57,862 nucleotides of DNA. It comes from Saccharopolyspora oryzae. GTDB taxonomy: Bacteria; Actinomycetota; Actinomycetes; Mycobacteriales; Pseudonocardiaceae. The stretch lies in the NCBI RefSeq assembly GCF_027853915.1, contig NZ_JAQGLA010000041.1:1-57862 (forward strand), in the 5' to 3' direction. The notes beneath the pieces are model-generated. The model saw only the letters and a program-made list of their open reading frames with translations, was not told the origin of the DNA and did no database searches. The position numbers and the translations under genes are program-made. Each line of letters begins with the position of its first letter. Position 1 is the stretch's first letter. Positions 1 through 7,920 of the stretch are shown here, piece after piece.

Positions 1-573
1 GAGTACGCGGCCCACGACGGAAAGCGCTGCTACCACTGCAACTCCGCCCTGGACGACGCGGTCGAGCCGTGGGCCGCGGCCTTGGGTGCGCGGATCGCGC
101 TGGGCACGAACCTCGACGACCTCGGCGACCACCGCCCCGGCCAGCAAGCGGCCGCGCAGCGCGGTGCCATCGCGCCGATGGTGGACGCCGGGTTGACCAA
201 GGAAGCCGTTCGCCGGGCCAGCCGCGAGCTCGGCCTTCCCACCGCGGACAAGCCCGCCGCTGCCTGCCTGGCCTCCCGCGTCGCCTACGGCGATCCCGTG
301 ACCCCGGAAGTGCTCGGGCGCATCGAGCGCGCCGAGACCGCCGTGCAGGCGCTGGGTTTCGGCGTCTGCCGAGTGCGCGCGCACGCGCACGGCACTGTTG
401 CCCGGCTGGAGGTGCCGGACGGCGACATCGACCGCGCCGCGGCGCAGCACGCCGAGCTGGACCGGGTCGTGCGCGAGGCCGGGTTCGAGTTCTGCTCGCT
501 CGACCTGGGCGGGTTCCGAAGTGGACGGATGAACGCCCTGCTGCCGCTGCTGCCGACCCGGACCGCATCATGA
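1..573 (+). CDS. larE: LarE, ATP-dependent sacrificial sulfur transferase (5' end cut off by window)
   Basis: C-terminal 190 residues of a PP-loop ATPase of the LarE family, which adenylates and then thiolates the pyridinium carboxylates of the nickel-pincer nucleotide, giving up its own cysteine sulfur. The reading frame is open from base 1. Near the start lies RCYHCN, matching the LarE motif that carries the sacrificial cysteine (RCYxCK in the family), followed by GTNLDDLGDHRPG, a PP-loop family substrate segment, and KPAAACLASRVAYGD. The stop overlaps the larB start (ATGA), so translation is probably coupled. The missing N-terminus would hold the ATP-binding SGGxDS loop. A lactate racemase-like larA is expected upstream, outside the window. 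Confidence 0.9.
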   Translation, partial: EYAAHDGKRCYHCNSALDDAVEPWAAALGARIALGTNLDDLGDHRPGQQAAAQRGAIAPMVDAGLTKEAVRRASRELGLPTADKPAAACLASRVAYGDPVTPEVLGRIERAETAVQALGFGVCRVRAHAHGTVARLEVPDGDIDRAAAQHAELDRVVREAGFEFCSLDLGGFRSGRMNALLPLLPTRTAS

Positions 574-1238
574 CCGGGTTCGCCGACCTCGGCTACGCGC
601 GGGTGGACACCGACCGCGAAACCCGGCAGGGGCTGCCCGAAGTCGTCTACGCCCCCGGCAAGCGACCTGCGGAGATCACCGGGATCGTCACCGAACTGCT
701 CGCCCGCAGCACCGGCCCGGTGCTGGTGACCCGCTTGGAAGCCGACGTCGCAGCGCAGGTCCAGGTGCCCGGTGGAAGCTACGACGAGACCGCGCGCCTG
801 CTGGTGTGCCGACCGGCGCAGCCCCGCCCGTTCCGGGTGTGCATCGCCACCGCGGGCACCTCGGACTGGCCGGTCGCCGCCGAGGCCGAAGCGGTGTGCG
901 CGGCGATCGGGCTGACCGCGCACGTCGTGCGCGACGTCGGTGTGGCCGGCATCCACCGGCTGCTGGCGGCCCGCGAGGAGCTGGCGCAGGCGGACGCGGT
1001 GATCGTGGTGGCCGGGATGGAGGGGGCGCTGGCCAGCGCGGTCGGCGGCCTGGTGGCGTGCCCGGTGATCGCGGTGCCCACGTCGACCGGATATGGCGCG
1101 GCCTTGGAGGGCGTGACGGCGCTGCTGGCCATGCTGACCTCGTGCGCGGCCGGCCTGACCGTGGTCAACATCGATTCCGGCTTCGGCGCGGCGATGGCCG
1201 CGCACCGGCTGGCCCACACTGCGGCGGGACACCGATGA
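570..1238 (+). CDS. larB: LarB, pyridinium-3,5-biscarboxylate mononucleotide synthase
   Basis: 222 residues, a usual length for LarB. The family carboxylates nicotinic acid adenine dinucleotide and hydrolyses it to the biscarboxylated mononucleotide, first step of the nickel-pincer cofactor. The C-terminal half is a PurE-like (AIR carboxylase) fold: ATAGTSDWPVAAEA, GMEGALASAVGGL, PTSTGYG and TSCAAGLTVVNIDSGFGAA, whose cysteine fits the residue that attacks the pyridinium ring. The start was placed at the ATG overlapping the larE stop (ATGA); upstream in-frame sequence is larE in another frame and is not LarB-like. It is followed by another ATGA overlap with larC. Confidence 0.92.
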   Translation: MTGFADLGYARVDTDRETRQGLPEVVYAPGKRPAEITGIVTELLARSTGPVLVTRLEADVAAQVQVPGGSYDETARLLVCRPAQPRPFRVCIATAGTSDWPVAAEAEAVCAAIGLTAHVVRDVGVAGIHRLLAAREELAQADAVIVVAGMEGALASAVGGLVACPVIAVPTSTGYGAALEGVTALLAMLTSCAAGLTVVNIDSGFGAAMAAHRLAHTAAGHR

Positions 1239-2374
1239 TCCTCTGGCTCAACCCGGTCACCGGGGTGTCCGGTGACATGCTGCTCGGCGCGCTGCTCGGC
1301 CTCGGCGCGCCGTTGGAAGACGTGCGCGCCGCGGTCGAATCGACCGGACTGGCGGGCTGGCGGCTGCGCAGCGAGCAGGTCCAGGTCAACGGCATCGCAG
1401 CGACCAAGGCCGTGGTGGAGGTCGACGACACCAGCACCGAACGCCACGCCTCGGAACTCATCGCCCGGGTCCGCCGAGCCCGGCCCGAGCCCGTCGCGGA
1501 GCTGGCCGCCGCGGCGGTCCGCGCGATCGCCGAGGTGGAGGGCGCGCTGCACGGCCAGCACCCCGATGACGTGCACCTGCACGAGATCGGCGGTCTGGAC
1601 ACCGTGGTCGATACCGTCGGCGTGGCCGCCGCGCTGCACGTTTTGGGTGTCACAGCCGTCCATTCCGCACCGTTGGCGCTGGGCACCGGCACAGTCCGCT
1701 GCGCTCACGGCGTGCTGCCCGCCCCAGCTCCGGCAACGCTCCAGCTGCTGCGCGGCGCAGCGGTCGTCGGCACCGACCTGCCCGGCGAAACAGTCACCCC
1801 CACTGGCGCTGCTCTGCTCACCACGATCGGGACCGAGTTCGTCCCGCCACCGGCGATGACCGTCCAGAACACCGCTTTCGGCGCCGGCACCCGACGGTTC
1901 CCGCAGCGCCCCAACGTCCTCACCGCAACCCTCGGCACCCCGCTGACCGCCGAACCGGCCGAGCCGATGCTGGTCCTGGAGTGCAATGTGGACGACGTCA
2001 CCGGCGAACTCCTCGGCCACGTCATCGACCGGGCCCTGCGGGCAGGCGCGGCCGACGCGTGGACGACCCCGTCGACGACGAAGAAGTCCCGCCCGGCCCA
2101 CGTCCTGCACGTCCTCTGCCACCCCCACCGGGAACCGGCCCTGACCGAACTGGTCCTGTCCGAAACCGGCAGCCTCGGCATCCGCAGCCACCAGGTCGAC
2201 CGCCGAGCCCTCCCCCGCCGCACCACCACGGTCACCGTCGAAGGCCACGCGATCCGCCTGAAACACGGCCCCTACCGCACCAAACCCGAGCACGACGACG
2301 TAGCAGCAGCCGCCGCGGCTCTGGGCCGGCCGCTGCACGTCATCGCCGCCGAAGCCCTCGCCGCTGCGGACTGA
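1235..2374 (+). CDS. larC: LarC, nickel-pincer cofactor cyclometallase (nickel insertion)
   Basis: 379 residues. LarC inserts nickel into the dithio-carboxylated pyridinium nucleotide using CTP. Visible landmarks are NPVTGVSGDMLLGALLGLGA at the N-terminus, HLHEIGGLD near residues 114-122, and CNVDDVTGE near 250-258 with TKKSRPAH after it. In Lactiplantibacillus plantarum larC is read through a programmed frameshift (larC1/larC2); here one uninterrupted frame covers both halves. Last gene of the larE-larB-larC run, and its stop lies 9 bases from the end of the convergent molybdoenzyme operon with no clear terminator between. Confidence 0.92.
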   Translation: MILWLNPVTGVSGDMLLGALLGLGAPLEDVRAAVESTGLAGWRLRSEQVQVNGIAATKAVVEVDDTSTERHASELIARVRRARPEPVAELAAAAVRAIAEVEGALHGQHPDDVHLHEIGGLDTVVDTVGVAAALHVLGVTAVHSAPLALGTGTVRCAHGVLPAPAPATLQLLRGAAVVGTDLPGETVTPTGAALLTTIGTEFVPPPAMTVQNTAFGAGTRRFPQRPNVLTATLGTPLTAEPAEPMLVLECNVDDVTGELLGHVIDRALRAGAADAWTTPSTTKKSRPAHVLHVLCHPHREPALTELVLSETGSLGIRSHQVDRRALPRRTTTVTVEGHAIRLKHGPYRTKPEHDDVAAAAAALGRPLHVIAAEALAAAD

Positions 2375-2383
2375 CCTGCGGTA

Positions 2384-4471
2384 TCAGGTCAGGAATTTGT
2401 CGAGGGTTATCGGCAGGTCCCTGACCCTGGTTCCGGTGGCGTGGTGGGTTGCGTTGGCGATGGCCGCCGCCGTTCCCACGATGCCGAGCTCCCCGATTCC
2501 CTTGGTACCCATCGGGTTCACGTACGGGTCGTGCTCGTCGAGGCAGTGGATCTCGATCTCGCCGACGTCGGCGTTGGTCGCTATGTGGTACTCGGCGAAG
2601 TCGTGGTTGATCACGTGGCCGTAGCGGGGGTCCACCACGCTGTGCTCGTGCAGCGCCATGGACAGACCCATGGTCATGCCGCCCAGCAGCTGGGAGCGGG
2701 CCGTCTTGGCGTTGATCATCCGGCCGGCCGCGAAGACGCCCAGCATCCGCGGCACCCGCACCTCCCCGGTGTCGACGTGCACCCTGACCTCGGCGAACTG
2801 GGCGCCGAAGCTGTGCATCGCGAGCTGCCCGGCGTAGGGGTTGTCCGGGATCGCCCCGGTCACCTCGACGCCCTCGTCCGGGATCGGTTCCCCGTTGGGC
2901 AGCTGCGCGCGCAGGCGGCGGGCGGCGTCCACGATCGCCGAGCCCCAGCACCCGATCCCGGTCGAGCCGCCGGCTCCGGACGCGTAGGGCAGGTCGGTGT
3001 CGCCGATGCTCAGCTGCACCTCGGACATGGGCACGTCCAGCGCGTCCGCCGCGATCTGGGTCAGCGCCGTCCACGCGCCGGTTCCGATGTCGGCCGCGCC
3101 GATCAGGACCCGGTAGCGGCCGTCCGGTCGGGCTTGGACGGTGGCGCGCGTTCCGGGCATGGAGAACACCGGGTAGGTCGACGCGGCCACCCCGGTGCCC
3201 ACCAGCCAGCGGCCGTCGCGGCCGGAGCGCGGGGTGGGATCGCGCTGCGCCCAGCCGAAGCGCTGCGCGCCTTCGCGCAGGCAGGCGACCAGGTTCCGGC
3301 TGGAGAAGGCGCGGCCGGTCGCCGGGTCGGTGTCCGGTTCGTTGCGGATGCGGAACTCCACCGGGTCCAGGCCGCAGGCGATGGCCATCTCGTCCATCGC
3401 CACCTCCAGGCCGAACATGCCGGGGCACTCGCCGGGAGCCCGCATCCACGACGGCACCGGCACGTCGAGCTCGGCGACCCGGTGGGTGGTGCGGCGGTTC
3501 GGAGCGGCGTACATGGTGCGGGTGGGCACCGCGGTCTGCTCGACGAACTCCTTGATCCGGGAGGTCTGCGACACCGCGTCGTGGCTGATCGCGGTCAACC
3601 GCCCGGCGGCGTCGCTGCCGAGCCTGATCCGCTGGAAGGTGCCGGTGCGGTAGCCGACGACGGTGAACATCTGCTGCCTGGTCATCACCAGCTTCACCGG
3701 GCGCGGGGTGACCTGCTGAGCGGCCATCGCGGCCAGCACCACGTGCGCGTGCGGCAGTCCCTTCGACCCGAAACCGCCGCCCACGTGCGGGCACACCACG
3801 TGGATGCGCTGCTGGTCCAGGCCGAACACCGCGGCGATGCTGTCGCGCACCCAGTGCACGCCCTGGGTGGAGTCGTAGAGGGTGAGCTCGCCTTCGGTCC
3901 AGATCGCGATCGTGGCGTGCGGTTCGAGCGGGTTGTTGTGCTCCTGCGGCGTGGTGTAGACGGCGTCGTGCACCACCGCGGAGCTGGCCAGAGCGGCGTC
4001 CACGTCGCCTTCCGCGGTGTCGGTCTGGAACCCGCCGTTGACGAGTTCGGGTTTGACCAGGTCCGAACGCGCCGGGTGCAGGTCGACGTCGTGCGCGCGC
4101 TGCTCGTAGCCGATGTGCACCAGCTGCGCCGCCCGTCGGGCGGTCTCGATGCTCTCGGCGAGCACCGCGCCGATGAGCTGTCCGTGGAAGGCGATGTCCG
4201 GGGACTGCAGGATGGCCAGTTCCGCGTCGCTCCTCGAGGCCAGCTTCGGGGCGTTCTCGTGGGTGAGCACCCCGATCACCCCGGGTTCGGTCATCGCCTC
4301 GGTGGGATCGATGCCGGTGATCCGGCCGAGCGCGATCTCCGCCTGCAGCGGGACGGCGTACACCGGCTGGTCGACCGGGTGCTCCGCCGCGTACAGCGCC
4401 GCGCCCCGGACCTTCTCGCCCCCTTCGATCCGGTCCACCGGGGCACCGATGATGCTGGTCGTCGCGGTCAT
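2384..4471 (-). CDS. Molybdopterin-binding subunit of a PaoC/XdhA-type aldehyde or xanthine dehydrogenase family enzyme
   Basis: 695 residues, the large catalytic subunit of a three-gene molybdenum hydroxylase. The xanthine oxidase family landmarks are GGGFGSKG (about 231-238), RAPGE (about 344-348), and GTKGIGELG close to the C-terminus, whose glutamate (about 661) is the catalytic base. Length and overall order fit E. coli PaoC (aromatic aldehyde oxidoreductase) better than CO dehydrogenase: no CoxL-type AYRCSFR active-site loop is seen. Its ATG overlaps the stop of the FAD subunit gene (ATGA at 4468-4471), so the genes are translationally coupled in the order Fe-S, FAD, Mo. The physiological substrate cannot be read from sequence. 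No dedicated maturation factor (XdhC-like) lies alongside in the window. Confidence 0.9.
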   Translation of the reverse strand: MTATTSIIGAPVDRIEGGEKVRGAALYAAEHPVDQPVYAVPLQAEIALGRITGIDPTEAMTEPGVIGVLTHENAPKLASRSDAELAILQSPDIAFHGQLIGAVLAESIETARRAAQLVHIGYEQRAHDVDLHPARSDLVKPELVNGGFQTDTAEGDVDAALASSAVVHDAVYTTPQEHNNPLEPHATIAIWTEGELTLYDSTQGVHWVRDSIAAVFGLDQQRIHVVCPHVGGGFGSKGLPHAHVVLAAMAAQQVTPRPVKLVMTRQQMFTVVGYRTGTFQRIRLGSDAAGRLTAISHDAVSQTSRIKEFVEQTAVPTRTMYAAPNRRTTHRVAELDVPVPSWMRAPGECPGMFGLEVAMDEMAIACGLDPVEFRIRNEPDTDPATGRAFSSRNLVACLREGAQRFGWAQRDPTPRSGRDGRWLVGTGVAASTYPVFSMPGTRATVQARPDGRYRVLIGAADIGTGAWTALTQIAADALDVPMSEVQLSIGDTDLPYASGAGGSTGIGCWGSAIVDAARRLRAQLPNGEPIPDEGVEVTGAIPDNPYAGQLAMHSFGAQFAEVRVHVDTGEVRVPRMLGVFAAGRMINAKTARSQLLGGMTMGLSMALHEHSVVDPRYGHVINHDFAEYHIATNADVGEIEIHCLDEHDPYVNPMGTKGIGELGIVGTAAAIANATHHATGTRVRDLPITLDKFLT

Positions 4472-5454
4472 CCCGGCACCCCCGACAGCTCGGACAGCAC
4501 ACCGACGATCATGTTGCGCGCCAACGGGACCTTGAACTCGTTGCCGGGCAGCGGGCGTGCCGCGTCGAGTTCGGCGTCGGCGGCACGGCGGAACGCATCA
4601 GCCGACGCGGCACCGCCGCGCAGCGCGGCTTCGGCGGTGGTGGCCCGCCAGGGCTTGTGCGCGACGCCGCCCAGTGCTAGGCGGACGTCGCGCACCGCCC
4701 CGTCGGCGACGTCGACGGCAGCCGCCACCGACACCAGCGCGAACGCGAAGGACGCGCGGTCGCGGGCCTTGCGGTACCGGGAGTTGACGGCGAGGTCCGA
4801 GCTCGGGACGTCGATCGAGGTGATCAGCTCGCCGTGCTCCAGGACCGTGTCCCGCTCCGGCGCGTCGCCGGGCAGCCGGTGCAGGTCCACCAGCGGAATC
4901 GATCGCGGCCCGCGCGGCCCCTCGGTGTTCACCACGGCGTCGAGGGCGACGAGCGCCACGGCCATGTCGGAGGGGTGCGTGGCGATGCAGGATTCGGACG
5001 CGCCGAGGATGGCGTGTTCGCGGTGGAATCCCTCCCGCGCCGAACAGCCGGTGCCCGGTTCGCGCTTGTTGCACGGCGTGTTGATGTCCTGGAAGTACGG
5101 GCATCTGGTGCGCTGCAACAGGTTTCCGCCGGCCGTGGCCAGGTTGCGCAGCTGCCCGGAAGCACCGGCCAGGACTGCCTGCGACAGCACCGGGAACCGG
5201 CGGCGGATCACCGGGTCGGCGGCCAGCGCGCTGTTGGTGACGGCCGCGCCGATCCGCACGAAGTCCGGCCGCGGCTCGATCCAGTCGGAGGTCAGCTGCC
5301 GGACGTCGACCAGCAGATCCGGGACCTCGACCTCCAGCTTCATCAGGTCGACCAGGTTGGTGCCCCCGGCCAGGAAGGCCGCGCCGGGTGCGGCGGCGAT
5401 CGTGCTCACGGCGCTGTCGACGTCCGGAACGCGCTGGTAGCGGAACGGCCTCAT
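4468..5454 (-). CDS. FAD-binding subunit with extra 4Fe-4S segment, PaoB-like
   Basis: 328 residues. FAD-binding PCMH fold with FLAGGTNL (about 27-34) and NLATAGGNL (about 104-112). Unlike CoxM-type subunits it carries an insertion with cysteines at about 118, 128, 137 and 156 (CPYFQDINTPCNKREPGTGC, then ESCIATHPSD). E. coli PaoB has the same insertion, which binds an additional [4Fe-4S] cluster, so this enzyme probably has the Mo, FAD, two [2Fe-2S] and one [4Fe-4S] set. Start chosen at the ATG that overlaps the upstream Fe-S gene stop (ATGA, 5451-5454); a longer frame upstream lies inside that gene and is spurious. Confidence 0.92.
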   Translation of the reverse strand: MRPFRYQRVPDVDSAVSTIAAAPGAAFLAGGTNLVDLMKLEVEVPDLLVDVRQLTSDWIEPRPDFVRIGAAVTNSALAADPVIRRRFPVLSQAVLAGASGQLRNLATAGGNLLQRTRCPYFQDINTPCNKREPGTGCSAREGFHREHAILGASESCIATHPSDMAVALVALDAVVNTEGPRGPRSIPLVDLHRLPGDAPERDTVLEHGELITSIDVPSSDLAVNSRYRKARDRASFAFALVSVAAAVDVADGAVRDVRLALGGVAHKPWRATTAEAALRGGAASADAFRRAADAELDAARPLPGNEFKVPLARNMIVGVLSELSGVPG

Positions 5455-5942
5455 CGCTGCACTACCTCCACGATGGCCGGAACCATGTTGGCGTAAGCAC
5501 CGCAGCGGCAGAGGTTCCCGCTCATCCGCTCGCGCACCTCGTCGGCCAGCTCCGCCCCGTCGGCGGTGACCGCGCTCGGCTCGCCTTCGCGCATCTCGTG
5601 CAACATGCCCACCGCCGACACCACCTGCCCTGGCGTGCAATAACCGCACTGGAAGGCGTCGTGCTCGATGAACGAGCGCTGCACCGGGTGCAGGTCGCCG
5701 TCGGTCAAGCCGTCGGCGGTGCGCAGGTTCGCACCGTCGTAGGCCACCGCCAGCATCAGGCAGCTGTTGACCCGGCGGTCGTCGAGCAGCAGCGTGCACG
5801 CGCCGCACTGGCCGTGGTCGCAGCCCTTCTTCGGACCGGTGATGCCGAGCCGTTCCCGCAGCGCGTCGAGCACCGTGGTGCGGGTGTCGACGGTGACCCG
5901 GTGCTCGACGCCGTCGACGACGAGGGTGATCTCGGTGTCCAC
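5451..5942 (-). CDS. 2Fe-2S subunit of the molybdenum hydroxylase, PaoA/CoxS-like
   Basis: 163 residues from the preferred GTG start at 5942, which sits six bases after a strong GAGGGGAGGGG ribosome binding site; a TTG at 5957 would overlap that site and was rejected. N-terminal plant-ferredoxin fold: cysteines 41, 46, 49 and 61 (CDHGQCGAC). C-terminal cluster: CGYCTPGQ (99-106) and CRCGAY (145-150). No twin-arginine signal precedes the ferredoxin domain, so in contrast to the periplasmic E. coli PaoA this complex is expected in the cytoplasm. First gene of the minus-strand operon. Confidence 0.93.
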   Translation of the reverse strand: MDTEITLVVDGVEHRVTVDTRTTVLDALRERLGITGPKKGCDHGQCGACTLLLDDRRVNSCLMLAVAYDGANLRTADGLTDGDLHPVQRSFIEHDAFQCGYCTPGQVVSAVGMLHEMREGEPSAVTADGAELADEVRERMSGNLCRCGAYANMVPAIVEVVQR

Positions 5943-5982
5943 TGCCCCTCCCCTCAAGGCCTGTTCATCAGGCCTACCCGTG

Positions 5983-6846
5983 TCAACCGGGCCGCATTCC
6001 CGCCCACGGATCGTTCTTCTGCGCCAGCCGACGCGCCATGTTCGCCAGGCCGTAGGACTGCGGTTCCGCGCGGCTGATCTCGTCGAGGTCCAGCGGGGTC
6101 GCGGCCGGGGCGCCGGGGCGGGCGCGCAGCGAGTAGGGCGCGATCATGGTCTGGCCGTAGGCGTTGCGGTTGGTGTCCAGGAAGATCCGGTCGCCGCGCT
6201 TGTCCTTCCGCTGCTCGACGGTGAGCCGGTCCGGTTCGTCGCGCACCGCGCGCTCGGCCAGCTCGCGCAGGTCGGCCCGGACCTCGTCGAACTCGCGCTC
6301 GGCGCGCAGCGGTGCGGCGACGTGGAAGCCTCGACCGCCGGTGGCCTGCACGTGCGGTTCCAGCCCGGCATCGCGGAACCGCTCGCACATCCGGCGGACC
6401 ACCTCGCGCAGCTCGGTCAGCGACACCCCGTCCGGCGGGTCCAGGTCGAGCACCACCAGCACCGGCCGTTCCAGGTCGTCCACGGTGGCGAGACCGATGT
6501 GGAACTCCAGGCAGGCCTGGCCGGCCAGGTAGAGCAGCGTCGCCGGGTCGTCGAGGACCACGTGGTGCACCACTCCGCGCTCACCGCGCTGCGGCACGGA
6601 CACCACCCGGATCCAGTCCGGGAAGTGGTCCGAGGCCTCCTTCTGGAAGAACCCGCCTTCGTCGATCCCGTCCGGGAACCGCCGCAGCGTCAACGGTTTT
6701 CCGCTGGTGTGGGGGACCATCGCCTCGGCGACCGAGCGGTAGTAGTCGAGCACGTCCTGCTTGCGGTAGCCGGCATCCGGGTAGAGGACTTTGTCCGGAT
6801 TGGACACTTCGAACCGCCGTCCCTGGACTTCCAGCTGCGCCGTCAC
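5983..6846 (-). CDS. LigD-type polymerase (primase-polymerase) domain protein, stand-alone
   Basis: 287 residues, matching the PolDom of bacterial LigD, an archaeo-eukaryotic primase fold that fills gaps with ribonucleotides during non-homologous end joining. Key features: the metal-binding DLDP (D134, D136), TGGRGFHV (about 169-176) and RIFLDTNRNAYGQT, where the family has RIFLDYLRN. It is a separate gene, not fused to a ligase. Six bases upstream lies the phosphoesterase gene, so the two LigD accessory activities form a two-gene operon; no Ku or ATP-dependent ligase gene is in the window. Likely cytoplasmic DNA repair in stationary cells or spores (inference). Confidence 0.92.
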   Translation of the reverse strand: MTAQLEVQGRRFEVSNPDKVLYPDAGYRKQDVLDYYRSVAEAMVPHTSGKPLTLRRFPDGIDEGGFFQKEASDHFPDWIRVVSVPQRGERGVVHHVVLDDPATLLYLAGQACLEFHIGLATVDDLERPVLVVLDLDPPDGVSLTELREVVRRMCERFRDAGLEPHVQATGGRGFHVAAPLRAEREFDEVRADLRELAERAVRDEPDRLTVEQRKDKRGDRIFLDTNRNAYGQTMIAPYSLRARPGAPAATPLDLDEISRAEPQSYGLANMARRLAQKNDPWAGMRPG

Positions 6847-6852
6847 CCCGGA

Positions 6853-7422
6853 TCACCGCAGCTCGTCGTTGGTCCGCCCGGAGACCACCGACTCGGGCTG
6901 GGTGCTCACCGGGTTGCGCCGCCGGTCGGCGCCCTCGTCGTCGACCTTCACCAGCAGCCACTGCTCGCGCCCGCGGATCTCGCTGCGCGTCAAGGCGAAA
7001 CCACCGCACAGCTTCGACCCGTTCAGCCAGACCTTGACGTGCCCGGCCTCCAGCGCGTCGGCCATCGGCACCGGCTCGCCGTCGCGCTCGGTGTCGTTGC
7101 GGTAGGTGCCGGTGTCCCAGACGACCACCGTGCCCGCGCCGTAGCCCTCCGGGATCTCGCCTTCGAAGTCCGCGTAGTCCAGCGGGTGGTCCTCGGTCTG
7201 CGTGGCCAACCGCTTCTCGCGCGGGTCCAGCGACGGCCCCTTCGGCACCGCCCACGACTTGAGCACGCCGTCGACCTCGAGCCGGAAGTCGTAGTGCAGC
7301 GTGGAGGCCTCGTGCCGCTGCACCGCGAAGCGCGGCTGAGCACCGGGCGAACCGCCGCTCGGCTCCCCGGAACGCCGCAGATCCCGCTTGCGCCGGTACG
7401 TCGCCAACTCGTCCTCAGCCAC
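6853..7422 (-). CDS. LigD-type 3'-phosphoesterase domain protein, stand-alone
   Basis: 189 residues. The LigD PE domain removes 3' phosphates and single 3' ribonucleotides to make ligatable ends. FAVQRHEASTLHYDFRLE (about 32-49) carries the metal and catalytic residues H37, H43, D45 and R47; SWAVPKGPSLDP and the IPEGYGAGTVVVWDTGTY segment complete the fold. A short arginine- and lysine-rich N-terminus precedes it. First gene of the pair with the polymerase domain gene; the 177 bases upstream to the next plus-strand gene probably hold both promoters. Confidence 0.92.
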   Translation of the reverse strand: MAEDELATYRRKRDLRRSGEPSGGSPGAQPRFAVQRHEASTLHYDFRLEVDGVLKSWAVPKGPSLDPREKRLATQTEDHPLDYADFEGEIPEGYGAGTVVVWDTGTYRNDTERDGEPVPMADALEAGHVKVWLNGSKLCGGFALTRSEIRGREQWLLVKVDDEGADRRRNPVSTQPESVVSGRTNDELR

Positions 7423-7599
7423 GTCCTCGGCCTACCCGGAGTGTTCGTCCGCTAACCAAGCGCGATCGACGTGCGGCGCGAAACCGCCTGCTGACACATC
7501 AAGTTGAGACGATCGGGTGAAACCTGGAACCAACGGCCAGCGCATTTGTTCCTATTGGGCGAGAAACGCGATGTTGCGCCGACGCCAGGGAGAGCATCC

Positions 7600-7815
7600 A
7601 TGCAGCAGCACGTGCACGCCGAACTGATCGGCGGGCCGGAGGACGGCCGGTCCTTCATCATCCCCTCGCCGGAAGCGGACTTACCCATCGGCCAGTTCAC
7701 CTTCCCCTCCCCGCGCGACGGCGAGTCGCCGTGCGCGCAGTACGACCGCCGCGACCGCCGCTCCGACGGCGTGTGGCGCTACCAGTACGCGGGCGAGCCG
7801 GCCATCCGACCGTGA
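7600..7815 (+). CDS. Small conserved-looking hypothetical protein with a TTA codon
   Basis: 71 residues starting MQQHVHAELIGGPEDGRSF. The ATG at 7600 follows AGGGAGAG at good spacing; the longer frame starting at 7504 lacks a ribosome site. The protein begins with a strand-rich stretch, ends WRYQYAGEPAIRP, and has no membrane segment or metal site that I recognise. It contains a leucine TTA codon at 7681-7683, rare in such GC-rich DNA and in streptomycetes read only by the bldA tRNA, so its expression could be growth-phase dependent. A short hairpin overlaps the stop codon. Confidence 0.65.
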   Translation: MQQHVHAELIGGPEDGRSFIIPSPEADLPIGQFTFPSPRDGESPCAQYDRRDRRSDGVWRYQYAGEPAIRP

Positions 7816-7829
7816 CCGCTGCGGTCACG
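7811..7829 (+). terminator. Short hairpin at the stop of the small gene
   Basis: CGTGACCG, loop CTG, CGGTCACG, overlapping the TGA at 7813. No T-run follows. A weak candidate terminator before the CoA-transferase gene. Confidence 0.35.
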
Positions 7830-7920
7830 CCGAGATCCGCGAAACGGTCGAGCCGTCCGCACCAGCGTCTAGTTAGCATGGATAACGACTCCTGGTTCGT
7901 CGAAGTGCACTGGAGGCACC

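Noticed and set aside
2441..5440. 999-codon open frame on the plus strand opposite the molybdoenzyme genes
   Set aside because: It is antisense to three genes with all catalytic motifs intact; its protein is repetitive in H, R, G, V and shows no fold, as expected of GC-rich shadow frames.
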